A DNA stretch of 5,385 bases from Gammaproteobacteria bacterium (GCA_029859085.1 JAOUDU010000233.1:1-5385), one strand, 5' to 3'. Counted from the first letter of the stretch, positions 1-5,385 are shown. Notes: generated by a model not told the origin, from the sequence alone. Program-made: numbers and translations.

Positions 1-1
1 C

Positions 2-640
2 ATGACGGCAAGGCAGCTGCTCGAAAAACGCTATGAAGTCGTGGTTATCGAACAGGACAAGGAACGCATTGACGAACTGGGTCGTGACATGGACGTGGGG
101 TTTATCCACGGCGATGGCAGCAAACCTGCGATATTGCGCGAGGCGGACCCCGCAGCGACGGATTTCCTCTTCTGTCTGTGCGGTACCGACCAGTACAACA
201 TCATTGCCAGCCTGGTGGGCCGTTCACTGGGGTACCGGCGGGTCATCACCCGTATTGAAGACCCTTCCTATGAGCACATCTGCATCGAGCTGGGACTGGA
301 AGACATCATCATCCCTGACTTCACCATTGCCCGCCACCTGGGGGATCTGTGCGAGGGGCAGGATTCCCTGGAGCTCTCCGCCATGTTAAAGGGTGATGCG
401 CGGGTGTTTGCGTTTGTCGCCTCGGAAGCGGACGAAGGGCCCCTGGCGGATCTGAACCCGCCCAAAGGGAGCAGCCTGATGTTTTTGTACCGCGATGACA
501 GGCTGATACTGCCGGAGCTGGAAACAATTGTGCGCGAGGGGGATGAAGTCCTGATCATCTCGCATGCCAAAGTGATTCCCGAACTACAGGCCCGCTGGAA
601 GCCCCTGCTCTCTGAGAGCAGTACTGCAAGAGAGGCGTAG
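2..640 (+). CDS. TrkA-family (RCK) NAD-binding potassium-uptake regulator, 5' end missing
   Basis: Cytoplasmic gating subunit of a Trk/Ktr-type K+ uptake system or K+ channel: RCK proteins bind NAD(H) or other nucleotides and control a membrane pore. The visible 212 residues begin inside the first Rossmann helix. The stretch reading VVVIEQD (13-19) is the second beta strand with its acidic ribose-binding end, followed by GDGS (37-40) and the VITRIEDP and IIIPDFTIARHL blocks of the RCK N domain. Residues from about 123 to 205 match the RCK C-terminal domain. The N-terminal GxGxxG strand is absent, so the ATG at position 2 is very probably an internal Met and about 10-15 residues lie off the left edge. 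The full length would then be about 225 residues, normal for a single-unit KtrA/TrkA-like protein rather than the double-unit E. coli TrkA. No membrane partner is in the window. The TAG stop overlaps the next start as TAGTG. Family assignment is firm; the transported ion is inferred. Confidence 0.88.
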   Translation: MTARQLLEKRYEVVVIEQDKERIDELGRDMDVGFIHGDGSKPAILREADPAATDFLFCLCGTDQYNIIASLVGRSLGYRRVITRIEDPSYEHICIELGLEDIIIPDFTIARHLGDLCEGQDSLELSAMLKGDARVFAFVASEADEGPLADLNPPKGSSLMFLYRDDRLILPELETIVREGDEVLIISHAKVIPELQARWKPLLSESSTAREA

Positions 641-693
641 TGACACAAATTGCCCCGTCAGGAGGTGACATCGCACAAACGCTGGGTGTGGGT

Positions 694-712
694 AAAACGC
701 CGCACCACGGCG
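694..712 (-). terminator. Candidate leftward terminator of the dehydrogenase operon
   Basis: On the minus strand a perfect 5-bp stem, CGCCG and CGGCG around the loop TGGTG, is followed directly by TTTT (plus-strand 694-697). It lies about 75 nt past the TAA of the PQQ dehydrogenase gene, where an operon terminator is expected. The stem and T-run are short, so termination may be weak. It shares bases 708-712 with the rightward hairpin, so the two folds would be used on opposite transcripts. Confidence 0.3.
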
Positions 713-740
713 CGCGGTATTGGCGCCGGGCCTTTTTTTT
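708..740 (+). terminator. Candidate rightward intrinsic terminator
   Basis: A perfect 6-bp GC stem, CGGCGC (708-713) with GCGCCG (723-728) and a 9-nt loop, is followed after GGCC by eight T (733-740). It would end transcription from the RCK gene before the convergent operon. The 4-nt gap between stem and T-run weakens it, and it lies inside the 44-codon reading frame. That would make sense if the frame is a dead remnant. Confidence 0.35.
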
Positions 741-787
741 GGCCGCCGCCCTCGTTGCCATTGGCCTTTGCTGAGCCAGCGGAACGA

Positions 788-3064
788 TTATAGTGAATTG
801 TTGGCGGTCTGACTTTCCTGTTCAAACGCTTGCCAGGCCTGGTCGATCAGGTAGCTGTGGACTGATTCTACTTCGGCCGGGGTGAGCAGGTCGCTGAAAT
901 TCCCCATGCCGCGATCGACGCGGGAACCTCGCAACAGGATATCGTTAAACTCTGCATGGGTTGTCGCGCTCATCCGCTTCAGGTCGGGGATACCGGCGCC
1001 CCTGCCATCGATATTGGCATGGCACTTGGCGCATTGGCGCAGGAAAATTTCGCCGCCGCGGGCAATCTCGGTGGCTGTGCCGCGTCTGGCTACTGGTGGC
1101 GGCGAGAGCGTATTATCCTGATGGCTCAATTCCGCTCTTTTGGGCACCGTAGCACCGCCCAGTTTCAACACGATCAGCCTGCCCTTGTTGCCGTAGGTAT
1201 AGGACGCGCTTCCCGGGAGATAGGTATTGCCATTGCCGCCACCGATGCCGCTCAACACGGCGATGTACTGCGTGCCGTCGATGCTGTAGCTCATCGGCGC
1301 GGCCATGACGCTGGCGGCCAGGTCGAGCGACAGCAACTCCTCGCCAGTGCGGGCGTCCAGCGCGACCAGGTGGCCGGTTCCGCGACCCTGGAACACCAGG
1401 TTGCCCGCTGTGGTCATTGTGCCGCCGCCGTTCCAGAAGGCCGTCATGTCGCCCACCCAGGGGCCGGATGTTTCCCGCTCCCAGGCCAGCGCCTGGGTAA
1501 CCGGATTCCAGGCGCGCAGGAAGCCGCGTATCGTGGTGTCAGGCTGGCCTGACGCGAGCTCTGCCAGTGGCGGCAGCGTCTTCGCCAGTTCGCTGTCCAA
1601 CCCCCATTCACCCGGTGCCGGGAAAATATACAGTGAGGTTGAATTGATGCCGCCCTTTATGTATTCAAAAGGCTGTGACGGCATGGTCCAGATGGCCCCC
1701 GCTTCGATGACCGGTATGTAGACCAGGCCGGTGCCCGGGTTGTAGGCCATGGGCTGCCAGTTGTGCGCCCCCGCGGCGCTGGGAAAGATCAGCTTGGGGG
1801 CGTCGAAATATTCAGCCTGGGAGGTCTCCACCGGGCGGCCAGTCGCCATATCGATGTGGCTTGCCCAGGTTGTGGTGGCGTAGGGTTGTGCGGAAATCAA
1901 CTGGCCTGTGGCTCGATCCAGGACATAGAAAAAGCCATTTTTCGGTGCCTGCATGATGACCTGCCGTCGCTGCCCGGCAATGTCCAGGTCGGCGAGGATC
2001 ATCTTTTGCGTGGCGGTAAAGTCCCAGTTATCGCCGGGTGTGGTCTGGTAGTACCACACCAGCCGACCGGTGTCCGGATTCAGCGCCAGGATCGAGGACA
2101 GGTAAAGATTGTCGCCCCCCGCCGGACTGCGCAATTTGCGCGGGTACGGCGCGGCGTTGCCGGTACCGATATACAGCAGGTTGAGCTGGGGGTCGTAAGC
2201 CATCGCGTCCCATACGGTGCCGCCCAGGCCCACTTCCCACAAGCTGTTCGGGTCCCAGGTGGCGGCAGCTGGCTCGAGTTCCGGGTGCTCGAAACCCAGC
2301 TCGGGATCACCGGGTACCGTAAAAAATCGCCAGCTGAGTGAGCCGTCAGCGATGCTGTATGCGCTGACATAACCGCGGGCGTCGAACTCGGCGCCGGCGT
2401 TGCCGATCACGACTTTATCGGCAGCGATATATGGGGCGCCGGTAATGGTATAGCCCCGCTGGTGATCGATGATGGTGTCGGCCTTCCACCGCACGGCACC
2501 ATCGCCGATGTCGAGTGCGTATAGGTAGCCATCGAGTGAGGCGACGTAGACCGTACCCTTCCAGATCGCCAGGCCGCGATTGACCACGCCGCAACAGACG
2601 CGCCGGACAGCCGCGGGGTCAATTTCCGGGGCGAATTCCCACAAAGTCTTTCCGCTGGTGGCGTCCATTGCCCTGACGGTCCCGGTCGGGCCGCTGGCAT
2701 ACATTACGCCATCCACCACTGACGGGGTGGACTCGAAGCCGTGCTCTGACTCGAAGTCGGAGTGCCAGGCGTAACCGAGCCGGCTGACGTTGTCGCGGTT
2801 GATTTGCGCCAGCGGTGAATAATAGCTCTGTTGGTAATCCCGGCCGCCGGTCAGCCATGTACCGGGTTCGTCTGCCAGCTTCACCAGGCGTGCCTTGTCG
2901 ATTGGCTTCGATACGGTCTTATCGGCGGGGTACTGGATGCGATGCGAGCAGGCATACAGCAGTGAGACAGCCAGCATCACTGCCAGTAATCTGACTGTCC
3001 TCGCACCGACACGGGTACCGATCCAGGATGCGAACTCAGTAGTGATCAGAAACGCCCGGCTCAT
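788..3064 (-). CDS. PQQ-dependent quinohemoprotein alcohol dehydrogenase, exported, with cytochrome c domain
   Basis: Oxidises an alcohol to the aldehyde in the periplasm using pyrroloquinoline quinone (PQQ) and a divalent metal, and passes electrons to its own haem c (type II quinohemoprotein family). Numbering from the ATG at 3064 gives 758 residues. Residues 26-38 are a hydrophobic export segment ending in LYAC with Cys39, a possible but imperfect lipobox. An eight-bladed propeller follows, with docking motifs such as AMDATSGKTLW. The vicinal Cys157-Cys158 pair, Trp285 (PQQ stacking), Glu226 and Asn303 (metal ligands), catalytic Asp348 in GDNWDFT, and Lys375 in QAPKNGFF are all present. 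The position two after the catalytic Asp is Thr, not the extra Asp of lanthanide-dependent XoxF-type enzymes, so calcium is expected. The C-terminus has CAKCH (678-682), with Met720 as likely sixth haem ligand. An upstream in-frame GTG at 3070 is a poor start: GGAG (3072-3075) is only 1 nt from it but 7 nt from the ATG. Last gene of the leftward operon. Substrate unknown; no PQQ synthesis genes are in view. Confidence 0.93.
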   Translation of the reverse strand: MSRAFLITTEFASWIGTRVGARTVRLLAVMLAVSLLYACSHRIQYPADKTVSKPIDKARLVKLADEPGTWLTGGRDYQQSYYSPLAQINRDNVSRLGYAWHSDFESEHGFESTPSVVDGVMYASGPTGTVRAMDATSGKTLWEFAPEIDPAAVRRVCCGVVNRGLAIWKGTVYVASLDGYLYALDIGDGAVRWKADTIIDHQRGYTITGAPYIAADKVVIGNAGAEFDARGYVSAYSIADGSLSWRFFTVPGDPELGFEHPELEPAAATWDPNSLWEVGLGGTVWDAMAYDPQLNLLYIGTGNAAPYPRKLRSPAGGDNLYLSSILALNPDTGRLVWYYQTTPGDNWDFTATQKMILADLDIAGQRRQVIMQAPKNGFFYVLDRATGQLISAQPYATTTWASHIDMATGRPVETSQAEYFDAPKLIFPSAAGAHNWQPMAYNPGTGLVYIPVIEAGAIWTMPSQPFEYIKGGINSTSLYIFPAPGEWGLDSELAKTLPPLAELASGQPDTTIRGFLRAWNPVTQALAWERETSGPWVGDMTAFWNGGGTMTTAGNLVFQGRGTGHLVALDARTGEELLSLDLAASVMAAPMSYSIDGTQYIAVLSGIGGGNGNTYLPGSASYTYGNKGRLIVLKLGGATVPKRAELSHQDNTLSPPPVARRGTATEIARGGEIFLRQCAKCHANIDGRGAGIPDLKRMSATTHAEFNDILLRGSRVDRGMGNFSDLLTPAEVESVHSYLIDQAWQAFEQESQTANNSL

Positions 3065-3150
3065 TGCCACTCTCCATGTAAGTCAGGGTTGTGTGCCATC
3101 CTGCGGCCAGGATGGGATCGAGGATGAGCTGCAGCCATCGGCAGTCGATG
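3065..3150 (-). promoter_or_regulatory. Dyad-rich spacer between the oxygenase and dehydrogenase genes
   Basis: This 86-nt gap is the longest within the leftward operon. It holds a perfect 8-bp inverted repeat with a 4-nt loop (3096-3103 with 3108-3115, CCATCCTG and CAGGATGG), a GCTGCAGC palindrome (3128-3135) and a 5-bp stem (3136-3140 with 3146-3150). None is followed by a T-run on either strand, so they are not ordinary intrinsic terminators. I see no convincing -35/-10 pair. A hairpin 31 nt before the dehydrogenase start could protect or process the transcript, or be a protein-binding site. GGAG at 3072-3075 is the ribosome binding site for the ATG at 3064. Confidence 0.4.
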
Positions 3151-3963
3151 TCACCGCTCTGCAATCAGGACCGGATAGCGGTCCGAGTCCAGCGGCTGGC
3201 CGGGCACCAGCTCGTCAGAGAGAAGCGGCTTGCTCAGGCCGGGTCGGACGTCGTAGACCACGTCGTCACCGATGTAGCGAATGGTGTAGCCGCGCCGCCG
3301 GCGAGTTTGCAGGCTGTTGCCGCCGGCGCCGTGCACGGTCATCGCGTGAAACAGGTAGACGTCCCCGGGCTCCAGGTCCCAGGAAATGATCTCGTAGCTG
3401 GCGCGATCCGCCTCGATGTCCGGTATGTCCTCGAACTCCGGATTGCGCTCATACTGGCTGATCGCTGTGGTCTTGCCGAACGTCTCCGGCTGGAACCAGC
3501 GATTCCAGCGGTGGGAGCCGCGAATGAATTCCAGGCGCCCGTTCTCTGCCGTGGTCTTGTCGAGGGCGATCCAGAAGGACAGGACCTGCCAGCCGCGGAT
3601 AGGCCAGTAGGGCTGGTCGTTGTGCCAGCGCGTGCGCTGGCCCATGGCCGCCTCCTTTACGAACAGCTGGTCGTAGAGCAGGTTGATCTTATTGCTGCCG
3701 AAAAACGCCTGGGCGAGGGCGGGCAGTTGGGAGTCGAGACAGATCTCCCGGAATGCAGGGTGTGTTTCCCATAACCTGAGGTTGCCGTGAAACCGGCCCT
3801 CATCGGACTCGTAGCCGTGGAAAAACGGGCCTGGCTCACGGATATCGTCCTCGATGGCGGCTGCCAGTTTTTCCAGTTGTTCGGCGCTGATAACACCCCG
3901 CAGGGGCACCGCCCCGTCTGCATTGAAGGCGTCGATATCGGCCTGGCATACGGTATAACTCAT
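3151..3963 (-). CDS. Phytanoyl-CoA dioxygenase (PhyH) family Fe(II)/2-oxoglutarate oxygenase
   Basis: Cytoplasmic, soluble 270-residue non-haem iron oxygenase. Members couple decarboxylation of 2-oxoglutarate to succinate with hydroxylation of a substrate; their substrates vary widely (fatty acyl-CoA, ectoine, halogenated or methylated small molecules, natural products). The iron triad is clear: His114 and Asp116 in RWHNDQPYW, and His211 in MTVHGAGGN. Arg222, 11 residues after His211 in an Arg-rich stretch, sits where PhyH and EctD bind the 2-oxoglutarate carboxylate. The segment around QVLSFWIALD (126-135), then GRLEFIRGSH (142-151) and LEPGDVYLFH (197-206), are typical double-stranded beta-helix blocks. 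The start is ATG at 3963 because AGGAG (3971-3975) stands exactly 7 nt before it; an in-frame ATG at 3993 would add ten unlike residues and has no such site. Third gene of the operon, 45 nt after the regulator. Full length with no damage seen. Family call is firm; the substrate cannot be inferred. Confidence 0.92.
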   Translation of the reverse strand: MSYTVCQADIDAFNADGAVPLRGVISAEQLEKLAAAIEDDIREPGPFFHGYESDEGRFHGNLRLWETHPAFREICLDSQLPALAQAFFGSNKINLLYDQLFVKEAAMGQRTRWHNDQPYWPIRGWQVLSFWIALDKTTAENGRLEFIRGSHRWNRWFQPETFGKTTAISQYERNPEFEDIPDIEADRASYEIISWDLEPGDVYLFHAMTVHGAGGNSLQTRRRRGYTIRYIGDDVVYDVRPGLSKPLLSDELVPGQPLDSDRYPVLIAER

Positions 3964-4008
3964 GTCACTTCTCCTGGCGCCTGCCAGCGGCATGGACCCG
4001 GGTCAGGC
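3964..4008 (-). promoter_or_regulatory. Short spacer with GACCCGGGTC palindrome and strong RBS
   Basis: The 45-nt gap between the MarR and PhyH-family genes contains a perfect 10-bp palindrome, GACCCGGGTC (3995-4004), just after the regulator's stop codon, and the ribosome binding site AGGAG (3971-3975). No promoter or T-run is visible, so read-through is expected. The palindrome may be chance in GC-rich DNA. Confidence 0.3.
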
Positions 4009-4473
4009 TTATGCCGCTGTTTCGTCCTCGTCGATCTTTTCCACCAGCTCGTTGAGCAATTCGTACAGCAGCTCCAGCTTGCCGTAGCCGAATTTCTCAG
4101 TGATGTAAGCGTAGCGGGCCTCGTTGACCGGCGAAAGGGTTTTAAACAGCTTTCGCCCCGCAGAGGTGATGGACACGATGGAGCGACGCTGGTCATTGCT
4201 GGCGGTTTTGCGGCTGACAAGTCCGCGCTTGTGCAGGTTCTGCAGTATACGGGACAGGCTCGGCATCAACAGCGCGCAGCGCTCGGCAATCTCGGTTGCA
4301 TCCAACTTGTCCTCTTCCACCAGCACCCGGATGACCCGCCATTGCTGCGGCGAGAGGTCGTGCTCTTTCAGTGCCGGGCTGAACTTCTTCATCACCGCTT
4401 CCCGCGCCCGCAGCAGGGCCATCGGCAGCGAGCGGTCAAACTGGCGCATCGGCATATCAGACGGTCGGGTCAT
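4009..4473 (-). CDS. MarR-family transcriptional regulator, HpaR-like
   Basis: Dimeric winged-helix DNA-binding protein of 154 residues, expected to repress its operon until a small ligand binds. Residues 16-51 (beginning LPMALLRAREAVM and including SPQQWRVIRVL) follow closely the remembered start of E. coli HpaR, the repressor of homoprotocatechuate (3,4-dihydroxyphenylacetate) degradation, whose family answers to aromatic acids. The helix-turn-helix spans about 58-86 (ATEIAERCALLMPSLSRILQ and the helix after it), and the wing contains NDQRRS (93-98). The C-terminal helices (about 125-150) would form the dimer interface. The ATG at 4473 lies inside the end of the FAH-family gene (17-nt overlap), with GGGGTG at 4478-4483 as a modest ribosome binding site. 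Later in-frame ATGs at 4455 and 4449 have none, but cannot be excluded. Being second in the operon implies autoregulation. The HpaR likeness supports an aromatic-acid ligand, but no ring-cleavage gene is in the window. Confidence 0.9.
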   Translation of the reverse strand: MTRPSDMPMRQFDRSLPMALLRAREAVMKKFSPALKEHDLSPQQWRVIRVLVEEDKLDATEIAERCALLMPSLSRILQNLHKRGLVSRKTASNDQRRSIVSITSAGRKLFKTLSPVNEARYAYITEKFGYGKLELLYELLNELVEKIDEDETAA

Positions 4474-5314
4474 CGATCACCCCGTTGCGCAGCAGGCCGA
4501 TGCCGTCCACCTCCACTTCCACCTCGTCGCCGGGCGCGAGGTACCTGGGCGGGTCGAAGCGGGCGCCGGCGCCCAGCGGTGTACCGGTGGAAATCAGGTC
4601 GCCGGGCTTCAGGATAAAAAACGTGGAGAGGTAACTGACCAGGTAGGCAAACGGAAACATCAGGTTGGCAGTGGTGTCGTGCTGGCGCTGCTCGCCGTTT
4701 ACCCGGGTGGTCAGGGTCAGCGCATCGTAGCCGGCAAACTCATCTGCACTTACGAGCCAGGGGCCGATGCTGCCTGAATGGACGAAATTCTTGCCCTGGG
4801 TGACGTTGAACTTGGCATGGCGCACCCAGTCGCGCAGGGTGCCCTCGTTCATCAGTGTGAGTCCGGCGACGTGCTCCAGCGCCCGCGCCTGCGGGATGCG
4901 GTGCCCGGCCTTGCCGATAACCATCACAATCTCGCCCTCGTAATCCAGTTGGTGGGATTCCGGCGGCCGCCACAGGGGTTGGTCGTGCCCGGTAAAGGAA
5001 TCGATGGTGCGCATGAACAGGCTGGGCCACTCGGGGTCCTCGGAATCGTCCCGGTACTCGCTGTTGCGGTTGGCGTAGTTGACGCCGATACAGGCGATCT
5101 TCTCGGGGGTGGATATCGGGGGCAGGTAGCGGATATCTGCGAGGTCCATATCCGCCTCGAGGCCGGCGGCGCGGTCCGTCATCGCGCTGAGGGCGTTATC
5201 CTGCAACACCTGGAGCAGGCTGCCGCCGAAGCGGGCGCCCAGGTCGATGATTCCCTTATCGGTTGCCGCTCCCCAGCTGGACCTGTCGGCGATGGAAAAT
5301 GTGAGAAAACGCAT
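4457..5314 (-). CDS. Fumarylacetoacetate hydrolase (FAH) family protein
   Basis: Cytoplasmic metal-dependent enzyme of 285 residues, of the family that includes fumarylpyruvate and acylpyruvate hydrolases, 2-oxo acid decarboxylases/isomerases such as HpaG, and ketopentonate-type dehydratases. They cleave C-C bonds in, or isomerise, 2-oxo or 2,4-dioxo acids late in aromatic or sugar-acid breakdown. Residues 1-65 form the small N-terminal domain and the rest the FAH beta-roll fold. KIACIGVNYANRNSEY (72-87) is the conserved entry block; metal ligands are Glu126 and Glu128 in LDYEGEIVMVIGK. The usual third ligand, Asp in an ND-x-S-x-RD motif, is Glu157 here (NEGTLRDW, 156-163). GKNF (174-177) and STGTP (about 247-251) are typical of active enzymes. 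Start ATG at 5314 follows AGGA (5322-5325) by 7 nt. First gene of the leftward operon, overlapping the regulator gene at its 3' end. The exact reaction is uncertain; company with an HpaR-like regulator favours an aromatic or related catabolic role. Confidence 0.92.
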   Translation of the reverse strand: MRFLTFSIADRSSWGAATDKGIIDLGARFGGSLLQVLQDNALSAMTDRAAGLEADMDLADIRYLPPISTPEKIACIGVNYANRNSEYRDDSEDPEWPSLFMRTIDSFTGHDQPLWRPPESHQLDYEGEIVMVIGKAGHRIPQARALEHVAGLTLMNEGTLRDWVRHAKFNVTQGKNFVHSGSIGPWLVSADEFAGYDALTLTTRVNGEQRQHDTTANLMFPFAYLVSYLSTFFILKPGDLISTGTPLGAGARFDPPRYLAPGDEVEVEVDGIGLLRNGVIDDPTV

Positions 5315-5344
5315 GGCTGGGTCCTGTTGATTGGGGTATATATA

Positions 5345-5356
5345 TTAACGGGTTAA
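5345..5356 (-). promoter_or_regulatory. Candidate MarR operator (TTAAC-GG-GTTAA dyad)
   Basis: A perfect inverted repeat with 5-bp arms and a 2-bp centre lies in AT-rich DNA, directly beside the -10 box and over the predicted transcription start. A repressor bound here would block RNA polymerase. Its size, AT-rich arms and position suit a MarR dimer, and the second gene of the operon encodes one. An alternating TA run (5337-5344) adjoins it. The link to this particular regulator is inferred. Confidence 0.45.
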
Positions 5357-5385
5357 ATAATAGGCGAAAGGGGAGTCTGGGGCAA
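5357..5385 (-). promoter_or_regulatory. Candidate sigma-70 promoter of the FAH-marR-phyH-PQQ operon
   Basis: On the minus strand, TTGCCC (5385-5380, four of six matches to the -35 consensus) is separated by exactly 17 nt from TATTAT (5362-5357, five of six matches to the -10 consensus). Transcription would start near 5350, leaving a leader of about 35 nt before the ATG at 5314. The -35 box touches the window edge, so upstream elements cannot be judged. Confidence 0.5.

Larger units (their letters stand above)
640..774 (+). pseudogene. Possible truncated N-terminus of an RND/HlyD-type efflux adaptor (44-codon ORF)
   Basis: A GTG codon sharing one base with the TAG stop of the RCK gene opens a 44-residue frame ending in TGA at 772-774. 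AGAGG at 631-635 lies 4 nt upstream and could act as ribosome binding site, so translation would be coupled. The peptide has a short polar head containing DIAQTLGV (10-17), a basic patch with RYWRR (26-30), and then the hydrophobic run AFFLAAALVAIGLC up to the stop. A polar head with a DIAxTLG-like motif, then arginines, then one membrane anchor is the usual beginning of inner-membrane-anchored HlyD/MacA-like periplasmic adaptor subunits, recognised here from memory of the family. No biotinyl-lipoyl, hairpin or beta-barrel part follows in any frame, since the convergent dehydrogenase gene ends at 788. It may be a stump left by a deletion or rearrangement; the alternative is a genuine small single-pass membrane protein. 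A run of eight T (733-740) lies in the frame, but shifting the frame there gives no longer membrane-like product. Confidence 0.35.

Noticed and set aside
2..4. ATG at position 2 as the true start of the RCK protein
   Set aside because: The GxGxxG strand expected just before this point is missing, so the ATG is an internal Met of a gene cut by the window edge.
661..668. GGAGGTGA, a perfect anti-Shine-Dalgarno complement
   Set aside because: No ATG, GTG or TTG follows at a workable distance; in frame it is simply part of the 44-codon ORF, so it is probably chance.
729..744. GGCC-T8-GGCC as a hairpin or programmed slippage site
   Set aside because: The 4-bp stem is weak, and shifting the frame at the T-run yields products without a membrane segment that stop soon after, so recoding has no apparent purpose.
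3065..3070. Upstream GTG start for the PQQ dehydrogenase (760 residues)
   Set aside because: The GGAG site is only 1 nt from the GTG but 7 nt from the ATG at 3064, so the ATG is favoured.
3964..3993. Upstream ATG start at 3993 for the PhyH-family gene
   Set aside because: It would add ten residues without family likeness and ignore the well-placed AGGAG before the ATG at 3963.
3995..4004. GACCCGGGTC palindrome as a second MarR operator
   Set aside because: It does not resemble the TTAAC/GTTAA dyad, lies after the regulator's stop with no promoter nearby, and a 10-bp palindrome in GC-rich DNA may be chance.
3787..4617. Long plus-strand open frame (276 codons) opposite the MarR and FAH-family genes, and similar ones at 3091-3774, 956-1552, 1763-2341 and 4778-5356
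   Set aside because: All lie antisense to genes with clear family motifs, their products show no recognisable domain, and such open antisense frames are expected in GC-rich coding DNA.

Overview
The window is GC-rich and gene-dense, and it looks like the chromosome of a free-living, respiring proteobacterium. A gammaproteobacterium is my best guess, because the regulator resembles enterobacterial HpaR and the enzymes are of kinds common in marine, heterotrophic Gammaproteobacteria. No rRNA, tRNA, CRISPR array, insertion sequence or phage gene is visible. The lineage is an inference from gene content and base composition only.

Layout. From 1 to 640 (+) lies the 3' part of a single-unit TrkA/RCK protein, cut by the left edge of the window. 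Its TAG stop overlaps a GTG that opens a 44-codon reading frame (640-774). That product looks like only the N-terminus of an RND/HlyD-type efflux adaptor and stops inside its membrane segment, so it may be the stump of a lost gene. From 694 to 740 there are small GC-rich dyads with T-runs for both strands, between convergent transcription units.

Everything from 788 to the right edge reads leftward as one apparent operon, in transcription order: a fumarylacetoacetate hydrolase (FAH) family protein (5314-4457), an HpaR-type MarR regulator (4473-4009, overlapping the previous gene by 17 nt), a phytanoyl-CoA-dioxygenase-like Fe(II)/2-oxoglutarate oxygenase (3963-3151), and an exported PQQ-dependent quinohemoprotein alcohol dehydrogenase with a C-terminal cytochrome c domain (3064-788). 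A promoter-like pair, TTGCCC-17 nt-TATTAT, lies upstream of the first gene. It is followed directly by the dyad TTAAC-GG-GTTAA over the predicted start of transcription, a natural place for the MarR protein to bind.

Working model (inference): the operon is a small inducible catabolic cassette. The PQQ enzyme would oxidise an alcohol at the periplasmic face and pass electrons to its own haem c. The 2OG oxygenase would hydroxylate or demethylate a cytoplasmic intermediate. The FAH-family enzyme would hydrolyse or isomerise a 2-oxo-acid-type product. The regulator would sense an aromatic or related acid. The substrate cannot be read from the sequence. The combination is the most interesting thing here; each protein belongs to a known family and I see no wholly unknown system.
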